From an uncultured Chitinophagaceae bacterium (GTDB taxonomy: Bacteria > Bacteroidota > Bacteroidia > Chitinophagales > Chitinophagaceae): a DNA stretch of 64,000 nt. Within the stretch, counting starts at the first letter, position 1. Each line of letters starts with the position of its first letter. The stretch covers positions 62,001-126,000 of the forward strand of contig CALGAP010000007.1 in assembly GCA_937958995.1 (NCBI GenBank), given 5' to 3'. Shown in pieces: positions 16,535 to 24,114 of the stretch. Made by a program: the position numbers and the translations under genes. The notes under the pieces were generated by a model that was not told the origin of the DNA, ran no database searches, and was given only the letters and a program-made list of their open reading frames with translations.

Positions 16535-18949
16535 CTATTTTCGTTTTATCAACCGGTACTCAGTTCGGTTTCCTTCCGACTTATTGCGTCGATCCTGTAA
16601 ATCGTGTCCCCAGGTACGCGATGAGGACGCGATTCCTGCTCTAAATCTCTTTAATGTGTAATCAGTTTTTTCAAGCTCAGAAAATTGTAAAAAGCCGTCA
16701 TATAATTCCTTTGCTGGATGCCAGTCCTCGCACCCGTTTTGGGTGTAATAATCGAAAAACCATGACGCGAACTCTTTGCCGAATTGCTGCACCACTTCAC
16801 GGCGCCTGAGGGTGTCTGACTTCTCGGATTGCGGCAGGCCATTTTTTAAATACATCATTATGCAGGCAATTTGCAGGTTATAAAACCGGTTCCATTCGTC
16901 CCGGTCCCAGTCATTAAACAGGATATGGCCGAAGTGTTTTTCCGGGGTATACCGTGGCGAAAAGAAAGGCGAAAACTCAAACACCCGCTGCCTGCGCTCG
17001 GCATGATTACCGGCGCTGCTGACTACATAATTGGAAATGAGAACGATTTTTGGGCTGATCTCGTAGGGTAGAAATATTTGCTGCTGGTTCTTCTGCTCCC
17101 TGGTTGCGCCTTCCGTAATCAGGTTGTAAAGCGATTCAAACGGGAATTTTTGCGGTATGTCATCGATCACTATAATAGTGTCCTGAAGTTTCAGACGCTG
17201 CAAGGCAAACGTTCCATTCGGATCAAAGTTTTTGCCGGGTATAACACAAGCCTTTGCAATTTTTTCCAGCCCCTTAAAATATAAACCCTTGCCAGTCCCG
17301 CCCCCTTTTTCATCGGTTTCAATTTTTTCAGATAGAATAACCGCAAAGGGACGCGAAGGGTCTTTGTATCGATGCAGCAAATACCCGGTAAGGCAAAGCA
17401 GGTAAAAGAATTGATCCGCCTGTTCGGTTGTAAGTTTTTCCGGGTCGTCGCTGCCGCAGATACATGAGTAGAATTTATACCACTCGCCCGAGCGTGATGA
17501 GTTGTTTAACTCAATATCAAAATCAATCACTGAATCTTTCCAAATGTGCTGTTTTACTTCGCTGTAGGGTAGTAGGGAAATTTTTTCCTGGGTTATTACT
17601 ACAACTCCGTTTTTAAATGGCAGGTATGCCGTGTCTTTGGTGTCTTTTAAGAAATCGACGTTAGCGTGGTCAATAAATTCCAGTTGTCCGCGTCCGAAAT
17701 AGTTATCAGATCCTCGATAAAGAAAATCCAGTAATTCAATCCGAGATATGCCACAATCCAATTTTTCTGGAAGGCTGTTCACATGATCGCGGACTATCTT
17801 TTTTATTCGTTCGGTTGTAATTTCTTCAATAAAGCAACCAGTTATTTTGCATAGTACATAAGTATTGCCGCCGGGAAAATACAGGCAAATACCGTTAGCG
17901 TGTAGCAACTCAATAAATCTCGGTCGGTTGACTGATACCCGGAAACCGTTCTTTGTTTTCTTAATATCAAAGAAGCTAACCTCAAAAGTCTGGTCCTGGT
18001 GAAATTCTCCGTACCCCTCTTTTACTAAGGCGGTCGCACACTGAAAGAAATCGCCATCGTATTTTAAGTAGCGCCAAACATCGAAGGGGGAAAGGGGTGT
18101 ATCTGCCGGAAATATTGTTGAAGTGCTGAAAAGGTAAAGCAGATTTTTTTCTTTCAGTATACCACCCGAAGATTTTGCTTTTGTGTTGCCGGGCCTCTTA
18201 AGTGCAATGCTGGATTCTGTTTCCTTAACCTCGGTAAAACCCGCTTCCAATAATTGTTCCCTTATCCAGTTGTAATCATGCTGCTCATTAAATACATTCC
18301 AAACCGCTTTCGGGTCCGACTGCTGTTTCTTAGCTACGGGCGGCTTTTCGGGTTCCAGTTCCGAGTAGAACGAACAAATCGCAATTAGCTCAGCGTGGTC
18401 CTCCGGCTCCAAATACTCAAGACTTGCCAGGTCGCCCTTTACTTGTTCATATCCCGGAGACGGATAGCACGTTGCCCATTGACCGTGCCCCAACATCTCT
18501 ATTAGTAAAATTTTAGTTTCACCTTGCGCGGTTTCATCAGCTGTTGGTTTGCGTTTTGCCAGCACCTTTTTACCGACCGATTGAACGCACCTGTAAAACC
18601 AATGATATCCTCCGTTTTTTGTGCGCTCGATGGTAATCTTATCAAATATCTCCGGGCGAATGAATTTCACGTAATTCAGTAACTCATCATACTTACCGCT
18701 ATTTACGAATACGGGTTCGTAATCAATACATATTTCATTATTGACTAAGAAAATTGCGATACTGTCGGCTCTGCCAAAAAAGAAGTCTTTATTGTGGTGA
18801 TTTATCGAACGTTCCTTAAGTTTTTGCAGTTTGTCGGAGTCTATTGCGAGCATTTTACCTTTTTGTGGAAGGATCGAAATCCCTGCATCTATGAGACGCC
18901 CGGCCGCCGATAGAATTTCATTATTATGGCTACTTTTCGTATCTTGCAC
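16535..18949 (-). CDS. Primase-helicase (prim-pol plus SF3-type helicase), VapE/P4-like
   Basis: An 804-residue protein. Residues 1-200 look like an AEP-type primase-polymerase: acidic motif EICIDYEP, then KNGGYHWFYRC and GHGQWATCYPSPGY, which match the RGxGGyvvaPPS-style loop. A middle linker follows. A helicase core lies at about 530-680, with Walker A GGGTGKG, Walker B TIIVIDDI and sensor KIVLISNYVV. Such fused enzymes open and prime the replication of satellites, plasmids and prophages. The iteron-like repeats overlap its 3' end and the spacer beyond it, as expected if it acts at a local origin. An HTH gene lies just upstream on the same strand. Confidence 0.85.
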   Translation of the reverse strand: MQDTKSSHNNEILSAAGRLIDAGISILPQKGKMLAIDSDKLQKLKERSINHHNKDFFFGRADSIAIFLVNNEICIDYEPVFVNSGKYDELLNYVKFIRPEIFDKITIERTKNGGYHWFYRCVQSVGKKVLAKRKPTADETAQGETKILLIEMLGHGQWATCYPSPGYEQVKGDLASLEYLEPEDHAELIAICSFYSELEPEKPPVAKKQQSDPKAVWNVFNEQHDYNWIREQLLEAGFTEVKETESSIALKRPGNTKAKSSGGILKEKNLLYLFSTSTIFPADTPLSPFDVWRYLKYDGDFFQCATALVKEGYGEFHQDQTFEVSFFDIKKTKNGFRVSVNRPRFIELLHANGICLYFPGGNTYVLCKITGCFIEEITTERIKKIVRDHVNSLPEKLDCGISRIELLDFLYRGSDNYFGRGQLEFIDHANVDFLKDTKDTAYLPFKNGVVVITQEKISLLPYSEVKQHIWKDSVIDFDIELNNSSRSGEWYKFYSCICGSDDPEKLTTEQADQFFYLLCLTGYLLHRYKDPSRPFAVILSEKIETDEKGGGTGKGLYFKGLEKIAKACVIPGKNFDPNGTFALQRLKLQDTIIVIDDIPQKFPFESLYNLITEGATREQKNQQQIFLPYEISPKIVLISNYVVSSAGNHAERRQRVFEFSPFFSPRYTPEKHFGHILFNDWDRDEWNRFYNLQIACIMMYLKNGLPQSEKSDTLRRREVVQQFGKEFASWFFDYYTQNGCEDWHPAKELYDGFLQFSELEKTDYTLKRFRAGIASSSRTWGHDLQDRRNKSEGNRTEYRLIKRK

Positions 18950-19019
18950 CTGATAATATTATTTTTTAATCACTTTGGGTAATATGATTTCCCGGCACCG
19001 CCACGCCGGGAATTTCATT

Positions 19020-19256
19020 TTAATGGGTTGCCACGTAGGTTGAGGCGGCCCGCTCCATTTCCTCTTGCGTCATAGACGTGTTTCGAGACAACCACTGATC
19101 CAGTTTCTCACGTTCAAAGAACAGTTTCCCGCCGTTTGGCTTTGAATAAGGAATACGATTCCACGACACCAAGTTGTAGATATACTTTAGAGCGTACCCT
19201 GTATATTCTGCGGCTTCTTTAGCCGTTAGCCTGTTTTTTGCGATAGTACTGTTCAT
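19020..19256 (-). CDS. Excisionase-type helix-turn-helix DNA-binding protein
   Basis: A 78-residue protein. Residues 8-60 show the HTH_17/excisionase pattern: LTAKEAAEYTGYALKYIYNL (helix-turn-helix), then GGKLFFEREKLDQWL (the wing and closing helix). Such proteins bend DNA at attachment sites or act as AlpA-like regulators of element genes. It sits between the primase-helicase and the integrase-side genes, the usual place for the directionality factor. A spacer of about 150 bases upstream contains GGTACC-like short repeats, but I find no clear operator. Confidence 0.75.
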   Translation of the reverse strand: MNSTIAKNRLTAKEAAEYTGYALKYIYNLVSWNRIPYSKPNGGKLFFEREKLDQWLSRNTSMTQEEMERAASTYVATH

Positions 19257-19409
19257 GTCCTGTGAATTAATCAGGACAAAAATGGAGGGAAATACAATGA
19301 AGTAAAATGGAGAATTGAGAAGGTACCCCCCCGCGCGAGCTTGGGAAAATGCAGTACTGTAGCGGGTTTGGAGAGATTGAAATTCGATGTAGGGTACCCG
19401 TACCCCTAC

Positions 19410-20276
19410 TTATTCAACCTTAGCAAATATTGTTTCAAAATACCTTTTGTGCTTGTTTCTGCTGTCTTTTTTATTCCTGTCTAAATTTAATGTTGATCCC
19501 AAATCTAACCCATATCGAACCTTAGCGAATGTTTTAGACTTAACAACCCTATCACTTCCAGCATTGACAAAATACTTCTTCTCAAATAACAATTCGCAGA
19601 ATGCCGCGCACCCGGTCTTATCCTTACCACTTCGCCACTTTTCAGTTTTATCAGTTAAAAGCGCCTCAACTTTCTTAAATCTTTCTTGTAACCGAGAATC
19701 AATCATTTCCATTGAATCTGCCGTTTGCTTTATTTCCCCATCGACTACTGAAGTGTCAGGCCGTGATAATTCTTCGCCGCCAATATATCCTTCTATTATA
19801 GAGATGCATTTTAACGCACTTGTATAAATATGCGCGTACCAGTTTATTGGTAACACATCATCGTTTAAAAAAATCTTTCTTGAAATTCGGTCGGCCATTT
19901 CTGGAGGTACTGGTGACTGTAATTTTTGGGTCAATCTTTCGAGGTTGTCCTCGGCAAGTTTCTCAAAATTGATGGTGTCGATAATATTCTTTAGATCATT
20001 ATATAATTTAACCGTTCTCTTTAGTTCTCGCATAATCGAGTGAACAGCATGTCTTGTTCGGTTTTCGTCGCCTCCCATAGCTAAAGTATCAAGCTCATCT
20101 ATAAATTTTGGCAACAATGAATCTATGTAGCAGGGATTTCCCTTCATCAGTTCAAAGTGCCGGGGCTGTATAACCGAAGCGATATTTGATTCGATGTTGG
20201 TACATTGCCAGAGAAAGTTTATTTCACCCAATAAATCCCTAATCAAAATAATAGTGGGGTATTTATCTTTTGACAT
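19410..20276 (-). CDS. Unrecognised 288-residue element protein next to the integrase
   Basis: A mostly alpha-helical soluble protein. The N-terminal 230 residues are charged helices. The C-terminal 70 residues (KTGCAAFCELLFEKKYF, KSKTFAKVRYGLDLG) resemble the ends of several conjugative-transposon and prophage regulators that follow integrase genes in Bacteroidota, though I cannot name the family with confidence. It starts 3 bases after the integrase stop, so the two are translated from one transcript. A role in integration control or mobilisation is a guess from position only. Confidence 0.6.
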   Translation of the reverse strand: MSKDKYPTIILIRDLLGEINFLWQCTNIESNIASVIQPRHFELMKGNPCYIDSLLPKFIDELDTLAMGGDENRTRHAVHSIMRELKRTVKLYNDLKNIIDTINFEKLAEDNLERLTQKLQSPVPPEMADRISRKIFLNDDVLPINWYAHIYTSALKCISIIEGYIGGEELSRPDTSVVDGEIKQTADSMEMIDSRLQERFKKVEALLTDKTEKWRSGKDKTGCAAFCELLFEKKYFVNAGSDRVVKSKTFAKVRYGLDLGSTLNLDRNKKDSRNKHKRYFETIFAKVE

Positions 20277-20279
20277 AAC

Positions 20280-21347
20280 CTAAAGTTTAAAATTTAATTT
20301 ATCTGTTGCCCGTTCTTTTAATTCGTTTGCTGCCTGTACATACCGCTGCGTATGCTTTAAAGAGGCGTGACCGAGCAGGGCACTGGCAGTCACCAAATCA
20401 GTTCCCCAAAAAATCAGGTTGGTCCCAAATGAGTGCCTCGCATTATGCCAGGTTATTTTCTTTTTTATTCCTGCGCGTTTCACCCATAGTTTAAGCGTCT
20501 TGTTACAACCGTTTGCCGTTGGCAGGTCAAACACCTTTGCGGTATCTTTATCCGCCTTGCCTAATATCTTCCTGGCGGTATCATTCAGGTTTATGCGAAT
20601 TTCACGTTCCGTTTTTGCCTGTTTAACACTCATATATCCCGCCTGCAGGTTGATATTTTCCCATGTGAGATTATATACATCAATCCAGCGAAGGCCGGTA
20701 ACACAGGAAAAAAGAAATGCGCGTTTCACTTCGGCGCCGTCCGTTGGAGTGTTGGCAAGCGTTTGTATTTCTTCCAGTGTAAGTATATCCTTCTTTTTGG
20801 CAGCGGCTCCAATGGTCTTTACCTCAGCGGCCGGATTGTCTATTATCAACCTGTCACGTTTTGCTTGCTTCATCATTTTCTTAAAGCGGTTGAAGTATGA
20901 AGCAGCGCCTTCGCCTTTGCTGTGTTCGCGCAAATAATCCTGAAAATCGGATACAATCGAAGCTGTGATCCTGCCGAATGTTAGGCCGCTCTTTTTTTCT
21001 TCAATCAGGAATTGCTTAAAGCGGTTCAATACGCCCTGCATGTTTCTTTTATCTTTCTTCTTGTAGCGATCAACATAAGATTGCATCCAATCAACTACGA
21101 TTGTATTTTTGCCTGTTTCGGTAGGAATATTGTAATCTGCCGCCTCCAACTCATGCGCACGCTTTGCAGCGATCTTCTGCGCCAGCTCCAGGCTCTTTTT
21201 GTTCGCTTCGCGTTCCGCTGGTGTACTGGGTTTCGATAACTTGAGTTGTTTCAAAAACTCATAAGAACGGTTCCCTTCATGGTAGATATCGAGCAGCAAA
21301 GATGTTGTTCCATCTTTGTTTTTTCGCTTGCGGAGTTTGACTGCCAT
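20280..21347 (-). CDS. int: Tyrosine-type site-specific integrase
   Basis: A 355-residue recombinase. The first 85 residues form an arm-binding domain rich in Lys. A SAM-like core-binding domain lies at about 100-185. The catalytic domain holds Arg in VTGLRWIDVYNL, His and Arg in WHNARHSFGTN, the second His/Trp position in LLGHASLKHTQ, and the Tyr nucleophile in TQRYVQ. It lies about 200 bases from the attR core, the usual distance for an integrase that works on its own att site. The target is the 3' end of the tRNA-Leu gene. Between it and the tRNA is a spacer of short direct repeats (for example GTGAAAT copies near 21430-21470), which may be arm-type binding sites. Confidence 0.92.
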   Translation of the reverse strand: MAVKLRKRKNKDGTTSLLLDIYHEGNRSYEFLKQLKLSKPSTPAEREANKKSLELAQKIAAKRAHELEAADYNIPTETGKNTIVVDWMQSYVDRYKKKDKRNMQGVLNRFKQFLIEEKKSGLTFGRITASIVSDFQDYLREHSKGEGAASYFNRFKKMMKQAKRDRLIIDNPAAEVKTIGAAAKKKDILTLEEIQTLANTPTDGAEVKRAFLFSCVTGLRWIDVYNLTWENINLQAGYMSVKQAKTEREIRINLNDTARKILGKADKDTAKVFDLPTANGCNKTLKLWVKRAGIKKKITWHNARHSFGTNLIFWGTDLVTASALLGHASLKHTQRYVQAANELKERATDKLNFKL

Positions 21348-21516
21348 AATGGTTTATTTTGTTTCACTTTACTTCATCTAAGTTAATAAAATAATACAGG
21401 AATCCAACCCGCCGAGTAACACAGGAGTAACAAGAATGTGTGAAATCATGTGAAAAGCCGTGAAATGAAATGAAACAGAAATCCGCTGAAACTCGCGCCA
21501 GTACTGCATTTCATCA

Positions 21517-21544
21517 ATAAAAAAGGCTGGTCGTTAAACCAGCC
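21517..21544 (-). terminator. tRNA-Leu terminator carried by the element
   Basis: Arms GGCTGGT (21525-21531) and ACCAGCC (21538-21544) are perfect on the minus strand, followed by a T tract (complement of 21517-21524). It replaces the original terminator now stranded at 8115-8141. Confidence 0.8.
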
Positions 21545-21545
21545 T

Positions 21546-21632
21546 TGGTGCCCAGAACAGGAATCGAACCTGCACTCCCTTGCGAGAACCAGATTTTGAG
21601 TCTGACGCGTCTACCAGTTCCGCCATCTGGGC
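21546..21632 (-). tRNA. tRNA-Leu (anticodon CAA)
   Basis: Read on the minus strand, the 87-base gene begins GCCCAGATGGCGGAACTGG and ends TCTGGGCACCA, with a seven-base acceptor stem (21626-21632 with 21550-21556). The anticodon loop is CTCAAAA inside stem TCAGA/TCTGG, which gives anticodon CAA and reads UUG. A long variable arm and the GTTCGATTCC T-loop fit a class II leucine tRNA. The terminal CCA is encoded. The 3' part (21548-21561) is the right attachment core of the integrated element, so the last bases were supplied by the element on insertion. Confidence 0.95.
21548..21561. repeat. Right attachment site core (attR) inside tRNA-Leu
   Basis: GTGCCCAGAACAGG is identical to 8147-8160. It covers the acceptor 3' strand and the start of the T arm of the tRNA. 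Recombination between the two cores would excise a circle of about 13.4 kb and restore the original tRNA 3' end. Confidence 0.85.
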
Positions 21633-21760
21633 AAAAAGGGATGCAATATTAAAGAATTTTGGTGAATTTGGGTTATTGATTTATAAAAAAGAAAAGCGCT
21701 CCTGTCCTCTCCCCTAACAATTTCACAATCCCGTATCATTGCAAAAATTTCCTGCGCCCC

Positions 21761-22412
21761 ATGATCGATCCGCCAATACTGCAGCACGCTAAGAAACTCT
21801 GGGATTATCACCACATGAATCATACGCTGGTGAATGCTGATTGCATACTCGTGCTCGGCAGCCACGACACCCGCGTGGCCGAACGCGGCGCAGAGTTGTA
21901 CCTGCAGGGATGGGCGCCGCTGCTGGTGTTCTCAGGAGGATTGGGCAATTTTACCAAAGACCTTTGGCAGGAAAAGGAAGCCGATCTCTTCGCAAAGATT
22001 GCCATCAAAATGGGTGTGCCACAGGAAGCGATCCTGGTTGAAAACAGATCTTCTAACACGGGAGAGAATATCCTTTTCACACAACAGTTACTAAAAAAAA
22101 AAGAACCTGGATCCGCAGTCATTCATCGTGGTGCAGAAACCGTATATGGAACGGAGAAGTTATGCCACCTTTAAAAAACATTGGCCCGATAAACAACTCA
22201 CCGTCACCTCGCCGCAGATTGCTTTTGAAGATTATCCGAATGAAGAAATCCCCCTGCACCGCGTAATCAATATCATGGTGGGAGATTTACAGCGCATCAA
22301 AGTGTATCCCACAAAAGGCTTCCAGGTGTACCAGGAAATTCCCGGAGACGTATGGGCATCGTTCGAAGCGCTGGTGGCCGCGGGTTTTGACCAACACCTC
22401 ATTAAACAATAA
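21761..22412 (+). pseudogene. DUF218/YdcF-like protein gene with a frameshift at an A10 run
   Basis: Two frames join into one typical DUF218 protein. The first (21761-22174) gives VNADCILVLGSHDTRVAERG, LVFSGG and NTGENILFTQQLL, the family signatures. The second continues with SFIVVQKPYMERRSYATF and on to GDLQRI near the end. They are in different phases, and the break lies in the run of ten A residues at 22093-22102. With nine A residues the protein would be continuous at about 216 residues. This may be a real inactivating change, a sequencing error, or transcriptional slippage that restores some full protein. DUF218 proteins are often membrane-associated, but this one shows no membrane segment. 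A good terminator follows. Confidence 0.75.
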
Positions 22413-22413
22413 A

Positions 22414-22448
22414 CCCCGGACCATAAGTCCGGGGTGAGATACTTTTTT
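22414..22448 (+). terminator. Rho-independent terminator after the YdcF-like gene
   Basis: Arms CCCCGGAC (22414-22421) and GTCCGGGG (22427-22434) are perfect complements, followed a few bases later by a T run (22443-22448). Confidence 0.75.
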
Positions 22449-22605
22449 CCTGTTTTCGTTGAACCGATCCTATCAGTTCGGGCACAGGCACTCATTAGTC
22501 TTCTGGCGAATAATGAATACCTGCTGGAAAAAATTACCGTTGTTACAAATTTCAGTACAAACTATATGCCATTCCAATGACGGCGGTCATGTATTTGTAG
22601 GCCGG

Positions 22606-24105
22606 CTAAATTTTTATAAGGTCTGCCGCTTCCTTCCTGATCCAAACCGAGACCGACTTACCTCTTACCGGGAATTCCGCAACTCCTTGTTCATCAGTGG
22701 TGACCGTTTCTTCGCGGTTGCGCATGGCGTCAATGAATTCAGTGTTGGCATGTTGTTCGCCCATTTCCATATGCTTAAGCCCATCATCGCCATTACTGAT
22801 TACTACCGCGCAGCCTGAGTATTGCCTGTCCTCCACCCCACTTCTTGTCCAGCCCACCACGTTGCCGTGGTCAAAATAATCGCGCTGCGATCCATGGGCC
22901 AGGTGATGTCGCACCATCATCATTTCACGCACGCCCAGCACACCCGCCAGGTCCACGTGAACGGTGTTGCCATCCTGCATCTCTTCATATTTGGCGCCAT
23001 AAATACTGGGGTAAAAAACACAAGGTATGCCTTGCTCGCGCAAAAGGATCAGTGAATAGGCCAGCGGCTTGAACCAGTAGTCTACGAACGACTCCATGGC
23101 CTGGAAAGGCTGGCTGTCGTGACTATCCACAAAAGTGACCGCGCGCTCGGGGTGGCGCTGCACCAGGGTATTGTCGAATATGGTGGTGAGATTGAAATTT
23201 TCCTGCTGCATACTGGCCTCGTAGAACTTGCTGTGCAACTGCATATCAAACAGCTGGCACTGGTTGCCCATAGCGTCGCTCCATTTCAGGAGCATGTCGG
23301 TGTCGTTAGAAAGGTATTCGGCCAGGATAAAAATGTCTTTTTCGCTTTCCTGTTTTACATAATCAATCCATTCCCGCATGAAGTGATGGTTGATATGCTT
23401 CACGGCATCCAGCCGAAACCCATCCACACCCGTGGTTTCCATATACCATTTGGCCCACCACTTCAATTCAGCGCGCACGTGTTCGTTGCGAAATTCAATA
23501 TCAGAACCCATCAGGTAATCGAAATTGCCCATTTCAGGATCGAGAATATCTTCCCAGTCGTGGCCGTATTCATTTAATATGGAATAAATTTTTTCTCCTT
23601 CATTGGTGCCCACGCTGAAACCGGTAAAACATTTCCAGTCCCAGATAAACTCCGAGTATTTTCCTTGTCGCGCCGGGAATGTGAAGCGCGTATAAGCTTC
23701 CAGGGCTTCTTCCTGTTCGGAAATATTGTTGCGGTTGTGCGGGTCAACCAGTTTTGCTTTTACCAGTTCCTGTTCATCCGCGCCCATTTTATGATTGAGC
23801 ACTGCATCTGCAATTACACCGATGCTTTCGTTGTGCAAGGCATTGATGCAGAGGATATATTCATCCTTGGTTCCATACTTCGTGGGCACACTTCCTTTCT
23901 GATCAAATTCACCCAGGTCAAAAAGATCGTACACGGCATAGCCGGGCTCCGCCTTGCCGTTGGCCGATTTAGTGGCGGGAGGCAGCCACACATAGCTCAC
24001 GCCGAGTTTTTTTAAGAAGCCCGCCTGCTCGGCGCAATGTTTCCAAAGACTGCAGTCGTTAGGGTAATACCAGTGAAAAAACTGGAATAAGGTTATGTTG
24101 TTCAT
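22606..24105 (-). CDS. Cytosolic GH13 alpha-amylase
   Basis: A 499-residue glycosidase without a signal peptide. It opens with ITLFQFFHWYYPNDCSLWKH and has the GH13 (beta/alpha)8 motifs in order: DAVLNHKMG (region I), DGFRLDAVKHI with nucleophile Asp near 232 (region II), FILAEYL with acid Glu near 263 (region III), and FVDSHDSQP with Asp near 329 (region IV). This set fits the GH13_5-like cytosolic alpha-amylases that cut alpha-1,4 links of glycogen or imported maltodextrins. It starts 9 bases after the stop of the second GH13 gene on the same strand, so both probably act on the same alpha-glucan pool. I see no SusC/SusD pair in the window. Confidence 0.85.
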   Translation of the reverse strand: MNNITLFQFFHWYYPNDCSLWKHCAEQAGFLKKLGVSYVWLPPATKSANGKAEPGYAVYDLFDLGEFDQKGSVPTKYGTKDEYILCINALHNESIGVIADAVLNHKMGADEQELVKAKLVDPHNRNNISEQEEALEAYTRFTFPARQGKYSEFIWDWKCFTGFSVGTNEGEKIYSILNEYGHDWEDILDPEMGNFDYLMGSDIEFRNEHVRAELKWWAKWYMETTGVDGFRLDAVKHINHHFMREWIDYVKQESEKDIFILAEYLSNDTDMLLKWSDAMGNQCQLFDMQLHSKFYEASMQQENFNLTTIFDNTLVQRHPERAVTFVDSHDSQPFQAMESFVDYWFKPLAYSLILLREQGIPCVFYPSIYGAKYEEMQDGNTVHVDLAGVLGVREMMMVRHHLAHGSQRDYFDHGNVVGWTRSGVEDRQYSGCAVVISNGDDGLKHMEMGEQHANTEFIDAMRNREETVTTDEQGVAEFPVRGKSVSVWIRKEAADLIKI

Positions 24106-24114
24106 TTTTATTTT

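Larger units (their letters stand above)
8147..21561. mobile_element. 13.4-kb satellite-like phage element integrated at the tRNA-Leu(CAA) 3' end
   Basis: The element is bounded by two 14-bp direct repeats of the tRNA 3' end. Reading inward from the tRNA it encodes a tyrosine integrase, an unknown 288-residue protein, an excisionase-like HTH protein and a primase-helicase. An iteron-like region, five small or unknown genes and a hairpin array come next. They are followed by an HK97-type capsid, a VRR-NUC-like nuclease, a tape-measure-like protein and two small minus-strand units. A ribbon-helix-helix gene and a partner are the only plus-strand genes. I find no large terminase, portal, prohead protease, tail tube or lysis gene. 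A replicating phage satellite that borrows parts from a helper fits best; a decayed prophage is the alternative. Confidence 0.8.

Noticed and set aside
19321..19410. GGTACC-like short repeats in the spacer by the HTH gene
   Set aside because: Only two or three short copies, no regular spacing, and the same hexamer appears by chance near 7945 outside the element.
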